Shown here: positions 36,437 to 45,711 of the stretch, one piece after another
Layout: every line of letters begins with the position of its first letter
How positions within the stretch are numbered: position 1 is the stretch's first letter
Assembly (NCBI RefSeq): GCF_001428525.1
Contig: NZ_LMHW01000001.1
Span: forward strand, 372,705 to 436,704
Source: Flavobacterium sp. Root186
GTDB lineage: Bacteria > Bacteroidota > Bacteroidia > Flavobacteriales > Flavobacteriaceae
Length of the DNA: 64,000 nucleotides
Direction of reading: 5' to 3'
Program-made: the position numbers and the translations under genes
The notes under the pieces: model-generated
What the model was told of the DNA's origin: nothing
Seen by the model: only the letters and a program-made list of their open reading frames with translations
Databases searched by the model: none

Positions 36437-36613
36437 TTATTTTTTTGATTCTTCGATAGAAACTTTTCTGAACTCTTTTAAAAGTTTTTCGATTTCTAAA
36501 GTAGCTTTACGTGCTCTTGGTCCTGCAGCTTTGATACCTTTTTCAGTTAAAGATTCAGCTTCTGCTTTGAATGTGTCAATTTCGGCGTTGATTTTTACTA
36601 ATAGATCTTTCAT
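36437..36613 (-). CDS. Histone H1-like protein (Hc1 family)
   Basis: A 58-residue lysine-rich basic/acidic protein beginning MKDLLVKINAEIDTFKAEAE and ending in KK, typical of the small Hc1-like histone proteins of Bacteroidota. It may help DNA compaction. I chose ATG 36613 because the longer frame to 36640 adds a hydrophobic stretch without family support. A strong promoter sits just upstream and a terminator follows the stop, so it is a single-gene unit. Confidence 0.75.
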   Translation of the reverse strand: MKDLLVKINAEIDTFKAEAESLTEKGIKAAGPRARKATLEIEKLLKEFRKVSIEESKK

Positions 36614-37006
36614 GCTTATAATTATTAAATTAAGGCGCAAAAATAGAAGTTTGATTGATAGTTACAACATATTTGCTGTTAAAATTATCATTGTTTTTTC
36701 TACTTTAAATTAACCTAAAATTTACGAATCGCTTTTTGCTAAATCATCTTTTCGCAATAAACTATTAATCAGACAATTATTATCAAAATAAAATTTCAGA
36801 ACTTATTTAGACACGTTTTAAAATAGGTTTATAAAAAATTAAAACGGTTTTAAAGTATAAGATTTTCGCTTAAATTTTTATTTTCCCATTGAGAATGTGC
36901 GGAAATTTTCCCCAATTGATTGTCTATTTACGTGCAGAACTTCAAAATACAGGTTAAATATTAAGATTTTGTTATTATCTGTATTAAATGAAGATTAATA
37001 TTAAAC
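36614..37006. other. Gene-free gap between Hc1-like gene and PUL2
   Basis: These 393 bases hold the Hc1-like gene promoter (36638-36667) and no credible gene. CGTTTTAA and TTAAAACG (36814-36821 and 36839-36846) could form a weak hairpin downstream of the PUL2 last gene. Otherwise it is AT-rich sequence with no further signal I can support. Confidence 0.6.
36638..36667 (-). promoter_or_regulatory. Promoter of the Hc1-like gene
   Basis: On the minus strand TATTTTTG (36645-36638) matches TAnnTTTG and is preceded, with a 19-base spacer, by TTG (36667-36665). This is the best match to the Bacteroidota housekeeping promoter in the window. It is 25 bases from the start codon. Confidence 0.8.
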
Positions 37007-38302
37007 TCATTTTATGCTTATCTTAATTTTAGCTGAAAGCTGTTTTGCCAAATTGGTCACATAATTACTAAAATAGGCTGAATCCTTAAAGTTTTTATCT
37101 GCACTCAATTCCCATCCCGCTATCGGATAATAACTTATTTCCTCCTTGTTTTTTGTTTTCAGTTTTATGAGATAAGAATCTGTGAGCTGTCCTGTTTTTG
37201 GTGCTTCAATATATCCTTTATAAACATTTTTCGGAACAATAACTGCTGTTCCTAAAATCCATTGACGTTCGTAAGTCAATTTATCATGCTGAATAAAACA
37301 AACAAAATCACCTGCTTCAATTACCTGCAGCGGGTTTTGATTGTTTAGATTAGAAAGTGTTATCAGCAGCATTTCGTTTCCTTTTAAACCATTCAGCGAA
37401 ACTGTATTTTTATAGCCATACATTCCCGGCCAGATTGAAGTTGTTTCCTGCGCCTGGTATTTATTTCCTGAAACTTCCCAATTTTGATAAGTATAACTCA
37501 AAACGGAATTAACCGGACCTTCGCTGATAATCTTAAAAGTTGTTTTTTCAATAGTATTTAAAGTGTCGGCAGCAAGTATTCCGAGTCTGTTGATTTTATT
37601 GTCATTCGTTAATAAAGCAAAGCCGCCTAAACCAGCCGAATTTCCAACAGGAAAAATATCTCTTCCCCAGTCGTACATTACATGATAATTGTCTTCAACT
37701 GCACCTTTACTGTTAATTCCAACATCTTCGGGTGTTATGCCCGGCAATTTTTTTCCAAAGACATCTTTTGAGTTTCTTCCATCCAAATAATGCCTGAAAC
37801 CTACTTTATCATTCTCCCAGGTTGGCCCATCTGTTTGGTATTTTTGATAGCCTAATTTTTTATGTACTTGGTCTGCCATTAAAACTTCCTGCGTATCAGA
37901 ATGAACAGGAAGGTTCTTCCCTTCTCTTTTTCCAAATCGCACACTTGTTTTTATTGGGAATTTAGGATCTTTCTGCGACCAATTCAGCACTATTGTTTTT
38001 TCTTCATTTGGAGAAAAATCGGTTACAAAAAAAAATTCATCCCATTTTCCGTCACCATTTAAGTCATTAACCTGCGTCGGAATTGTATCATTCTTAAAAA
38101 GTAAAACCGGATAAGTTCCTGAATCTTTATTTATGGTAAGCTGATTTCTTTTTACCGCAATCGCTTTTTGAAATAATTCGATATTAGAAGTGTTTTTTAA
38201 AACAATCGTATTTTCTTTAGATTTTTTTTGCTGCGCCTGGCAAGACGCAAAAATTAGTATCGAAAATGCAGTTGATGTGTAAAGTTTAATGGTACTTTTC
38301 AT
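37007..38302 (-). CDS. DUF4861-domain protein (long form), last gene of PUL2
   Basis: A 431-residue lipoprotein (lipobox ASCQA, no acidic run after the cysteine). It belongs to the DUF4861 family, recognised by WENDKVGFRHYLDGRNSKDVFGK and the VMYDWGRDIFPVGNSAGLGGFAL region. The N-terminal about 130 residues (NTSNIELFQKAIAVKRNQLT... and NDLNGDGKWDEFFFVTDF) are extra relative to the short paralog at 48145-49110. No catalytic motif is certain. Presence with pectinases suggests an uronide-linked activity or binding role; this is inferred. Confidence 0.75.
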   Translation of the reverse strand: MKSTIKLYTSTAFSILIFASCQAQQKKSKENTIVLKNTSNIELFQKAIAVKRNQLTINKDSGTYPVLLFKNDTIPTQVNDLNGDGKWDEFFFVTDFSPNEEKTIVLNWSQKDPKFPIKTSVRFGKREGKNLPVHSDTQEVLMADQVHKKLGYQKYQTDGPTWENDKVGFRHYLDGRNSKDVFGKKLPGITPEDVGINSKGAVEDNYHVMYDWGRDIFPVGNSAGLGGFALLTNDNKINRLGILAADTLNTIEKTTFKIISEGPVNSVLSYTYQNWEVSGNKYQAQETTSIWPGMYGYKNTVSLNGLKGNEMLLITLSNLNNQNPLQVIEAGDFVCFIQHDKLTYERQWILGTAVIVPKNVYKGYIEAPKTGQLTDSYLIKLKTKNKEEISYYPIAGWELSADKNFKDSAYFSNYVTNLAKQLSAKIKISIK

Positions 38303-38346
38303 TCTTTTTATTTTTAAACCAATTTAGGCATTGGAAATTATTTTAT

Positions 38347-39090
38347 TTATCTGATTCCTTTTTGGAGTTTTTCTAAAGATTTATCATCTAAAGCTTTAAT
38401 TTGATTTACTACTATTTGGGCAATTGTTTTGGCTCCTAATAACGAAAGATGCGTGTCATCTGCCTTGTCTTTATCATAATAAGCATTTTCGCCTGCTTTG
38501 AAGTGCAGATGCAGCTGTTTTGATTTTTCAGGACCGTAAGATTGTTCTAATACTTCGGTATAATATTCTAAATCGATAAAAGGTACCTTATATTCCTGTG
38601 CTGCTAAACGGGTTTCTAAAGGATAATCGCCATGCGTGGGAACTAATACTCCTTTTTCATTAAAGTTACGTCTGGCAATTGAAGTGAACAAAACTGGTAT
38701 TGCTCCTTTTTCTCTGCTTTCTTTTACAAAACGAATTAAGTTATATTTATAGGAAGTATGCGGGTTTGTATAACGGGTAGAATCTTCTATTTTTTCATCG
38801 TTATGTCCGAATTGTATAAAAACATAATCTCCTTTTTTTAGTTTTTTATAAATGGAATCCCAGCGTTTTTCGTTGATGAAACTTTTTGTGCTTCGTCCAT
38901 TTACAGCTTTATTGAGCACTACTATATCGTCTTTAAAAAATGGCTGTAATACCTGCGCCCATCCATGTTCCGGATTTCGCTCGGGATCTTTTTTGTTTGC
39001 CATTGTGGAATCACCTATAGTATATAGAGTCGTTTTTTGTGCAAAACAAGCTGAGGAGATTAATAATAAGATTAAGATATATCTTTTCAT
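38347..39090 (-). CDS. Rhamnogalacturonan acetylesterase (SGNH, CE12)
   Basis: A 247-residue secreted SGNH hydrolase: signal peptide (1-17), nucleophile Ser28 in YTIGDSTMA, GRSTKSF and GHND (oxyanion residues), and catalytic Asp/His in KADDTHLSLLGA. The CE12 family removes acetyl groups from galacturonate residues of rhamnogalacturonan I, opening the backbone to lyases and GH105. It follows the GH28 gene in PUL2 and precedes the long DUF4861 protein. Confidence 0.9.
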   Translation of the reverse strand: MKRYILILLLISSACFAQKTTLYTIGDSTMANKKDPERNPEHGWAQVLQPFFKDDIVVLNKAVNGRSTKSFINEKRWDSIYKKLKKGDYVFIQFGHNDEKIEDSTRYTNPHTSYKYNLIRFVKESREKGAIPVLFTSIARRNFNEKGVLVPTHGDYPLETRLAAQEYKVPFIDLEYYTEVLEQSYGPEKSKQLHLHFKAGENAYYDKDKADDTHLSLLGAKTIAQIVVNQIKALDDKSLEKLQKGIR

Positions 39091-39145
39091 TTTTCTTTTA
39101 TTTTTATTACAATTATTAGTCTGAGTTGAAGGATACTATTTGCGT

Positions 39146-39209
39146 AGACGCACTGCAGTGCGTCTCTACAGAAACCTCTGTCCCTCTGTTCCTTTGAACC
39201 TTTGAACCT
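39146..39209. repeat. Dispersed palindromic repeat, copy A
   Basis: The palindrome GACGCACTGCAGTGCGTC sits beside an iterated tail (CTCTGTTCCTTTGAACCTTTG). A diverged copy lies at 57883-57955. Both start within about 10 bases after the stop codon of a minus-strand gene (GH28 here). Confidence 0.75.
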
Positions 39210-39218
39210 AAAAAAAAC

Positions 39219-40568
39219 TTACGGTTTCGAGACCGCTGTAGGCACCGTCGCTCTTTGTCCTATAAAAACATCCGTCATCAAAACGTTTTCGGCATTTTCA
39301 TTGGAGAGCGCATTTTTAGCTTCTTTGATTTCTATATTTTTTAATGATATGTTTTTGATTTTTTTATCGGGAAACCCCTGAATTACAATTCCGGATTCTG
39401 ATGCTTTATTACAAGTAATATTCGAGAATGAAACATTAGATATATCCGATTGAAATCCTTTCCCTTCGCCATGATAATTGGCCGTAATATAAATACAATC
39501 TTCAACTTGATCTAATTGAAGGTTTCGAACAAATATATTTTTGATAAAACCGCCTCTATCTGCATTCGTTTTTAGATAAACTCCTCTTTTTAAGTATCCG
39601 ATGGTTTTACAGTTCTCTACAAAAACATTTTGCACTCCTGCCGACATTTCGCTGCCAATAACTACGCCATGAAGTCCTTTAAAATTGCAGTTTCTAATTA
39701 TTATATTTTCGCTTGGTGTTGCTGTATTGGCTCTTCCTTCATGATCTCTGCCTGCTTTTATAGCAACGTTATCATCGCCATTATCAAAGGTTACATTTTC
39801 GATTAAAACATCTTTGGCATATTCTGGATCGATTCCGTCATTATTGTGATTTAATGATTTATAGCTGATACCGCGAATGGTAATACTCTGCGATTTTAAA
39901 AGATGTAAACACCAAAACGGTGAATTTTCAATTCTCACATTTTCGACCAAAATGTTTTTACAATTCAAAAACTGAATCATCTGCGGACGCAGAAAATAAC
40001 CTTCACCAAATTTTCTGTCTTTTATCGGAATATTATTGTGGTTCATGTCGCGGCTTAAATTCTTCCCCTGATTTTCTTTTGCTTTAAAACTTTTCCACAC
40101 ATTTCCTCCTTCTCCATCAATCGTTCCTTCGCCTGTTATGGCAATATTGGTACATTCATTAGCATATATAAGTGGACTGTAATTATACAACATAGTTCCT
40201 TCCCAGCTTGTTAAGACCATTGGAAGATAATCCTGCGGATTGTCACTAAATTTAATCTTCGCTCCTTTTTCTATTTTCAAGTTTACATGGCTAACAAAAT
40301 GAATTGGTCCGTTTACTTTATAAATCCCTTTTGGTACAATAATAGTCCCTCCATTATTCTTTTTACATAATGCCATCGCTTTATCAAAAACAGCTTTGTT
40401 GTTTGTAATAGAATCTCCTTTTGCCCCTAATTTTAAGATATTTACCTGATAAGCAGGAAAAACCGGAAGTTGAATTCTATTCACTATCGAATCGACTTTT
40501 GCTGTTGGAAAATCATTATTCTGAGCAAAAGAGCTGCAACAAATTAATAAAAGTATAAGATATTTCAT
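39219..40568 (-). CDS. GH28 polygalacturonase-type enzyme (PUL2, distal)
   Basis: A 449-residue secreted parallel beta-helix enzyme with signal peptide (1-15). GH28 catalytic motifs are seen as NNDGIDP and GDDNVAI (three acid residues), LHGVVIGSE in the place of the classic GHG and GVYLKTN in place of RIK. GH28 cleaves galacturonan or removes terminal galacturonate. It is one of two GH28 in PUL2, and the motif variants suggest an exo- or rhamnogalacturonan-type activity more than classic endo-polygalacturonase. It precedes CE12 and follows the PL10-CE8 gene. Confidence 0.9.
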   Translation of the reverse strand: MKYLILLLICCSSFAQNNDFPTAKVDSIVNRIQLPVFPAYQVNILKLGAKGDSITNNKAVFDKAMALCKKNNGGTIIVPKGIYKVNGPIHFVSHVNLKIEKGAKIKFSDNPQDYLPMVLTSWEGTMLYNYSPLIYANECTNIAITGEGTIDGEGGNVWKSFKAKENQGKNLSRDMNHNNIPIKDRKFGEGYFLRPQMIQFLNCKNILVENVRIENSPFWCLHLLKSQSITIRGISYKSLNHNNDGIDPEYAKDVLIENVTFDNGDDNVAIKAGRDHEGRANTATPSENIIIRNCNFKGLHGVVIGSEMSAGVQNVFVENCKTIGYLKRGVYLKTNADRGGFIKNIFVRNLQLDQVEDCIYITANYHGEGKGFQSDISNVSFSNITCNKASESGIVIQGFPDKKIKNISLKNIEIKEAKNALSNENAENVLMTDVFIGQRATVPTAVSKP

Positions 40569-40577
40569 TTTTTTTTT

Positions 40578-40683
40578 AGGTTCTGAGGTTCTGAGATGCT
40601 AAGGTTCTGAGATTCTAAGATGCTAAGATTCTAAGTTTTGTTTGAATTCTTAGCATCTTAGAATCTCAGCAACTTAGTAACTT
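40578..40683. repeat. Intercistronic inverted repeat of CTAAG words (PL10-CE8 to GH28 gap)
   Basis: Perfect 21-base arms (40607-40627 and 40649-40669; each contains AGATTCTAAGATGCTAAG or its complement) with extra repeats of TTCTGAG and TTCTAAG outside. The right side runs into the PL10-CE8 stop (40674), so the hairpin starts at the stop codon. Confidence 0.85.
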
Positions 40684-42683
40684 CTGTACCAATTTGGTAC
40701 AGAATCTTTTAGAATATTTTCTATCGAATATTGATCTGCTTCTGATTTTGTAAGCTGATGTGACCACGATACTCTTTTGGCTGGTTGAAATCCTTCTCCG
40801 CTGTTATTGTATTCGGCATAAAAGGCGTTTTTCTCTGCATCTGGTTTTGACCAGTTTTCCCAGCCTTCGGCTTTTATATGTTTTCCTAATTCACAGTTTA
40901 TATAAACGGTTTTGGCATAAATACGCCACGGTCTTCCTAAATAAACCGCATTAGCAGATGGTTCAGCCGTTAGTTTACAATCCTTAAAAACAAAGCCGTA
41001 TTCTGTTCCTTCAGGAGTTGAAGCGGCTGTTACATACGAACTTTTAATGCTGTGAATGACACAATTTTCGAATAATGTAGTTGCGCCTCCAAAAATAAAA
41101 TCAGTTGTTCCTTCAATGTAACAGTCTTTAAAATATTGTTTTGCATTTTTTCCTGATAAATAAAGTGTGTCCTGATTTCCTAAAATAATGCAGTTTGAAA
41201 TTTTAGCACGATTGCTTACTACTGATAACGCAATCGCCTGACCTTTATCTCCGGAAGCATTTTGAATGGTTAAATTTGATGCCGAAAAATCATCTCCTTC
41301 AACTAAAAGGGTTGAAGTATAAAAGGTACTATTGCGCCCTAGATTGATCTTCGAAAAATTGTCATCAAAAGTAATGATGGTGTTTTCTTTACTTTCACCC
41401 AATAAAATCAAATTAGTATTCCATTCCGGGATTCTAAGCTTTTCTTTATACGTTCCGTTTTTTATAAAAATTGTTACTTTTTCATAAGGAAAAGACGGAC
41501 TTGCATAAATGGCATCTTGTATTTTAGTAAAGTCGCCTGAGCCATCCTGTGCAACAGTTAAAAAATTAGTTTTTTTTTTCTCTGAGGGTACTTCCGTAAC
41601 CTTTACTCCGTTTTTAACTGCCCAGGAAGCATATTTCTTCAAAACTTCTTTTGGTTCGTCTGTATACCAGGCATAACCGTTTCTGCGTTCTGAACCTATT
41701 TCATCCAGCGATTTCTTTTTGATTCCGTCACGATCACTAAAGAAAGGCTCGTTGTTGTCCAGTTCCATAAATCTTGCCCAGATTGGTTCAGCATTTTGAA
41801 CCGGAATCATTTTTTTGTCGATAATTTTGCCGGCATCATTTAAAACACGTTTTTCTTCAAGATTGGTAATTTTCGTTTTTTCGAACCAGGCATTAGCACT
41901 TTTTACAGCGGTAATTATTTCCGGAGAAGGTTTTTGAATTGACATTAAAAGCAAAACAATTTTAGCCGATTCTTTTCCGCTAAGCGAAGGAAGCTCATAA
42001 GCTCTGGCTTTAGCCGGAAGTAAAGTAACTTCGTCATGCTGCGCACACCAGGCGGTTAAAACTCCATTTTGTTTGTATTGTGTTTTTATAATGCAGTCGA
42101 TACCTTTATCAAAAGCCATTTTTGTTTTGGCGACAATTTCTTTTGATGGCTTAATGCTGTAAAAATCAGTTTCTTCAGCTACTTCTTTCATCACATTTAA
42201 AATGCGCACCATCGAATCGTCATTGTAAGTAATATGCGTGTAATATCCTTTTTTTAATGGATAAAACTGAGGCCAGCCGCCGTTTGCATATTGCGCTTCT
42301 AACAAATAATTTAAACCTTTTAAGAAAGATTCTTTATAACGTTCGTCTTTTACCTGAGCATACATTTTAGACATAAAAAGCATTTCCTGAGTCGTTGCTC
42401 CATTGTCTGTCGTAGTTTCTTTTGTGGTTTTCTTTATTTCAAGCAACTCTTTTTTCTGCGAAGAAGTCAGCTCATTCTGCATTTGAATGTTCTTTGGCCA
42501 GCCTCCAATATCTCTTTGATAAAGCAAAACATTTTCAGCAATCTTTTTGGCTTCTTCTGTACCAAACCACGACGCATCATTTTTACGAATAATATCCGGC
42601 CAGTTTTTATTTGTATTTTGCGCCTTAACTGCAAAACTAAAACCAACAATAAAAAGCAGTACTATTTTTTTTAGTGGAATCAT
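40674..42683 (-). CDS. Bifunctional PL10 pectate lyase / CE8 pectin methylesterase
   Basis: A 669-residue secreted fusion. The first half (about 25-350) is a PL10 pectate lyase with DIGGWPKNIQ, TTDNGATTQEM and GGWPQFYPL. The second half (about 375-669) is a CE8 beta-helix methylesterase with GNQDTLYLSG, GTTDFIFGG (catalytic Asp) and YLGRPWR (catalytic Arg). The methylesterase removes methyl groups and the lyase then cuts the resulting pectate. Physical coupling of the two steps is plausible. It lies mid-operon in PUL2. Both domains look intact. Confidence 0.93.
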   Translation of the reverse strand: MIPLKKIVLLFIVGFSFAVKAQNTNKNWPDIIRKNDASWFGTEEAKKIAENVLLYQRDIGGWPKNIQMQNELTSSQKKELLEIKKTTKETTTDNGATTQEMLFMSKMYAQVKDERYKESFLKGLNYLLEAQYANGGWPQFYPLKKGYYTHITYNDDSMVRILNVMKEVAEETDFYSIKPSKEIVAKTKMAFDKGIDCIIKTQYKQNGVLTAWCAQHDEVTLLPAKARAYELPSLSGKESAKIVLLLMSIQKPSPEIITAVKSANAWFEKTKITNLEEKRVLNDAGKIIDKKMIPVQNAEPIWARFMELDNNEPFFSDRDGIKKKSLDEIGSERRNGYAWYTDEPKEVLKKYASWAVKNGVKVTEVPSEKKKTNFLTVAQDGSGDFTKIQDAIYASPSFPYEKVTIFIKNGTYKEKLRIPEWNTNLILLGESKENTIITFDDNFSKINLGRNSTFYTSTLLVEGDDFSASNLTIQNASGDKGQAIALSVVSNRAKISNCIILGNQDTLYLSGKNAKQYFKDCYIEGTTDFIFGGATTLFENCVIHSIKSSYVTAASTPEGTEYGFVFKDCKLTAEPSANAVYLGRPWRIYAKTVYINCELGKHIKAEGWENWSKPDAEKNAFYAEYNNSGEGFQPAKRVSWSHQLTKSEADQYSIENILKDSVPNWYRSY

Positions 42684-42709
42684 TTTATTCTTTTAGTTTT
42701 TAATAATTT

Positions 42710-44305
42710 TTATTTCGTAATTCTAAACCAGTCAACAGCTGCATTTCCTGAATCGTTAGTTACTTTTTCGCTTACAGCAAAAAGTCCAATTTTAGCTCCA
42801 ATCCATTTTCCTTCTTTTGAGATAAAATCTGTTCCTATTGCCTGATAATTTTTATCGTCTAAGCTGTAAAAGAAACTGCACACTCCGCCTTTTTTAATTT
42901 TAACTCTTAGGTAAATTGTATTATTTGAAATTAAAAGCGGTTTTGTTTCCGTTTCTGAAACAGTTTTATTGAATGTTCCTGTTTTTTGGTTTAAATATAA
43001 TTTTCCTTCAACATTTTTAAAACATAAATAACTGTAATCCAATCCCATTACAATTAGTCCGGTCGATTCTCCATTTAATCTTGTATTGAAAGTTATTTTG
43101 GCTGTCGCCGAAAATTCTTCGGCAGGAAACTTTTGAAGCAGTAAATTTGGAGCATCAAAAATTTTTATGTCTTTAATTGTTGTTACGCAAAATAAATTTA
43201 GATATCCCATGCTGGTTGGAAAACCCCAATTAATCTGCGAATTGGCCTGCCACTGCCATTGTAAACCTAATTTTGGTTCATTAAATTCATCTGATGCCGC
43301 AGGATTTCCAATTGGATATTTTTTGCCAACATTTGGTTTTTTAAATGTTGTAACCGGCTCTCCTATTCCGTTTTTGTCAAAATCCTGTCCCATAACCGGC
43401 CAGTCATTTTCCCATTTCATAGGCTGTAAATGCACAATTCTTCCGTAAGCACCTTTATCCTGAAAATGAATAAACCAGTCTTCACCAGTTTGTGTCTGAA
43501 CCCACGCGCCCTGATGCGGACCGTTTATTTTAGTTGATCCTTGTTCTAATACTTTTTTCTTTTCATAAGGGCCAAAAACATTTTTAGATCGTAAAATAGT
43601 CTGCCAGCCGTTAGGAACGCCCCCTGCTGGTGCAAAAATGTAATAGTAATTGTTTCGTTTGTAGAATTTTGGACCTTCAATTGTGCCTTCGCTTTCATGT
43701 CCGTCAATAACCATAACTTCGTCATTATTAGCAATTGTTCCTTCTGCGTTCATTGTGCAGACTACCAATAAACTTTTAATCTGCGCACGGCTTCCTGCAA
43801 AGGCATGCGCTAAATAAACTTTTCCGTCATCATCCCAAAGCGGACTTGGATCAATCAGTCCTTTTCCGGCTTTTACTAGAAGAGGTTCTGACCAGGGGCC
43901 TTCGGCTTTTTTAGCTTTTATCATATAAATCCCAAAATCAGGATCTGGATAATAAATATAAAATTCGTTGTTATGATATGTAATACTTGGCGCCCAAACT
44001 CCATTTCCGTGCTGTACTTTATCATAAGTTTCAAAAGGCGGCTGTTTTGGCAGTGCATAACTTAAAATCTTCCAGTTTACCAAATCTTTAGAATGCAGAA
44101 TTGGTAATCCCGGAATACAATTAAAAGACGATGCGGTCATATAAAAATCATCTCCAACCCTAACAGCATCAGGATCTGAATAATCAGCGTGAATGATAGG
44201 ATTTGTATAGTTTCCGTCTCCATTATCCGGTGTCCAGACTTGTGCCGAATTTTTCTCAAAAGAGAAAACGGAAAGGAGAAAGAAAATGATTTTTATATTT
44301 TTCAT
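42710..44305 (-). CDS. GH43 glycosidase with C-terminal beta-sandwich
   Basis: A 531-residue secreted enzyme (signal peptide from MKNIKIIFFLL, ATG 44305; a longer frame to 44401 lies in the intercistronic hairpin and is unlikely). GH43 propeller with catalytic base in ADYSDPDAVRVGDDFY (about 55), pKa Asp in GKGLIDPSPLWDDDGK and acid Glu in HESEGTIEGPKFYK. The C-terminal DUF1349/GH43-C2-like concanavalin sandwich (about 325-531) is typical of beta-xylosidase/arabinofuranosidase members. In PUL2 it probably removes arabinose from rhamnogalacturonan side chains. Confidence 0.88.
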   Translation of the reverse strand: MKNIKIIFFLLSVFSFEKNSAQVWTPDNGDGNYTNPIIHADYSDPDAVRVGDDFYMTASSFNCIPGLPILHSKDLVNWKILSYALPKQPPFETYDKVQHGNGVWAPSITYHNNEFYIYYPDPDFGIYMIKAKKAEGPWSEPLLVKAGKGLIDPSPLWDDDGKVYLAHAFAGSRAQIKSLLVVCTMNAEGTIANNDEVMVIDGHESEGTIEGPKFYKRNNYYYIFAPAGGVPNGWQTILRSKNVFGPYEKKKVLEQGSTKINGPHQGAWVQTQTGEDWFIHFQDKGAYGRIVHLQPMKWENDWPVMGQDFDKNGIGEPVTTFKKPNVGKKYPIGNPAASDEFNEPKLGLQWQWQANSQINWGFPTSMGYLNLFCVTTIKDIKIFDAPNLLLQKFPAEEFSATAKITFNTRLNGESTGLIVMGLDYSYLCFKNVEGKLYLNQKTGTFNKTVSETETKPLLISNNTIYLRVKIKKGGVCSFFYSLDDKNYQAIGTDFISKEGKWIGAKIGLFAVSEKVTNDSGNAAVDWFRITK

Positions 44306-44330
44306 TTTTGTAATGATTAACTTTTTATTT

Positions 44331-44465
44331 AAACCCGACAGGTTTTTAAAACCTGTCGGGTTTAAATTGTGACTTGCAATTGGAGTTTCTAAGCGATGCA
44401 TCGACTTCCTTCAGCAAGACAAAGCGTGCCTTCACCCACAATTCACAATTTACAATTCACAATTG
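44331..44465. repeat. Compound intercistronic inverted repeats (GH105-GH43 gap)
   Basis: The near-perfect palindrome AAACCCGACAGGTTTT plus its complement has 16-base arms (44331-44346, 44348-44363) with one central base. Beyond it ATTGTGA...CACAATT words form a second inverted arrangement up to the GH105 stop (44469). CGATGCATCG lies in between (44393-44402). The gap holds no gene. Confidence 0.75.
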
Positions 44466-44468
44466 CTT

Positions 44469-45689
44469 CTATCTATTCAATTCTAAAGCGGCCAATATAA
44501 AAGGCCCAGTCGCTTTAGGATCGTTGTCTTTTTTTCTTTCGTTTACGTAATATTCATAAGAACCATCACGATATGGTGTACCCCCTAAACCTGCAACCTG
44601 ACAGCAATTTGTTAAGGTAATACCTCCATCTTCGTCAACTTTTTTAATTAAGATTTTAGTCAGTCCGTCAAAAGCTTTGTTTGCCAGTTTTTTATATTTT
44701 GCCGGTAAATATCCTTTGTTTGCTCCTTTTGCAAAAGCATAAGCAAACATTGATGATCCTGAAGCTTCTAAATAATTTCCTTTTTCTCCGCCTTTATCTG
44801 TAACCTGATACCATAAACCTGATTTATCCTGATATTTAGCCAAAGCCACAGAAGCATTATTTAAATATTTAATTAACTCATTCCTTTTTGGATGTTCTTT
44901 TGGCATATAATCCAGAACGTCAACCAAAGCCATTACGTACCAGCCTAAAGCTCTGGACCAAAAGTTTGGAGAATTTCCGGTTTCTTTATTTGCCCAGGGC
45001 ATTTCTTTGCTTTCGTCCCAGCCGTGGTATAATAATCCGGTTTTCGGATCTGTTGCATGAAGCTGAATTAACTCAAATTGTTTTGCGATATCATCAAAGT
45101 TTTTTCCGTTTTCAAAAGTCAAAGTATATTGTGCATAGAAAGGTTCACCCATATACAAACCGTCTAACCACATTTGATTTGGATAAATTTGTTTGTGCCA
45201 GAAACCGCCGCTTGCTGTACGTGGCTGCTCTGCTAATTGCTTACGAACTAACTGCATCGCTTTTAAATATTTATCTTGTTTTGATTCTGCATAAATATCA
45301 AAAAGCAAACGCCCCGGTACCACCAAGTCGATATTGTATTTGTCAAATTCGTAGGTTTTAATGGTTCCATCTTCCTGAACTAGTTCATCAACATAACCTC
45401 TTATATAGGCTTTATATCCAGGATCTGGATTTTTCTTGTACAATTCTTCAATTGAATGCAAAACCAAGGCATGAACATAATCCCATTTTGGCTTTTTAGA
45501 ATCGTCAAGCATATAACTTTCCGGATGACGTTTCATCAAGGTTAAAGCCATTTTATCTGACCATTTCATGTCTTTAGAAATAACAATTTCTTTTTTTGCA
45601 GGTTCTTGCGAAATTACTTTACAGCTTGTAAAAGCAATGGCGCAAACCAATAAAACCGACATAAAACTTTGTTTTCTATTATTTTTCAT
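44469..45689 (-). CDS. GH105 unsaturated rhamnogalacturonyl hydrolase (lipoprotein)
   Basis: A 406-residue GH105 enzyme with a lipobox (AFTSCKV), no acidic run after the cysteine, so periplasm-facing. The alpha/alpha barrel motifs GFWHKQIYPNQMWLDGLYMGEPFYA and YHGWDESKEMPWANKETG are seen; the Asp in MWLDGLYMG is the likely catalytic residue. GH105 hydrolyses the unsaturated galacturonyl end of rhamnogalacturonan or pectin oligosaccharides left by lyases. It is one of three tandem paralogs. Confidence 0.93.
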   Translation of the reverse strand: MKNNRKQSFMSVLLVCAIAFTSCKVISQEPAKKEIVISKDMKWSDKMALTLMKRHPESYMLDDSKKPKWDYVHALVLHSIEELYKKNPDPGYKAYIRGYVDELVQEDGTIKTYEFDKYNIDLVVPGRLLFDIYAESKQDKYLKAMQLVRKQLAEQPRTASGGFWHKQIYPNQMWLDGLYMGEPFYAQYTLTFENGKNFDDIAKQFELIQLHATDPKTGLLYHGWDESKEMPWANKETGNSPNFWSRALGWYVMALVDVLDYMPKEHPKRNELIKYLNNASVALAKYQDKSGLWYQVTDKGGEKGNYLEASGSSMFAYAFAKGANKGYLPAKYKKLANKAFDGLTKILIKKVDEDGGITLTNCCQVAGLGGTPYRDGSYEYYVNERKKDNDPKATGPFILAALELNR

Positions 45690-45711
45690 TTCAAAATATA
45701 TTTAAATTCTA

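Noticed and set aside
42710-44401. Long start of the PUL2 GH43 gene
   Set aside because: Its first residues are read from the intercistronic hairpin; ATG 44305 begins a signal peptide.
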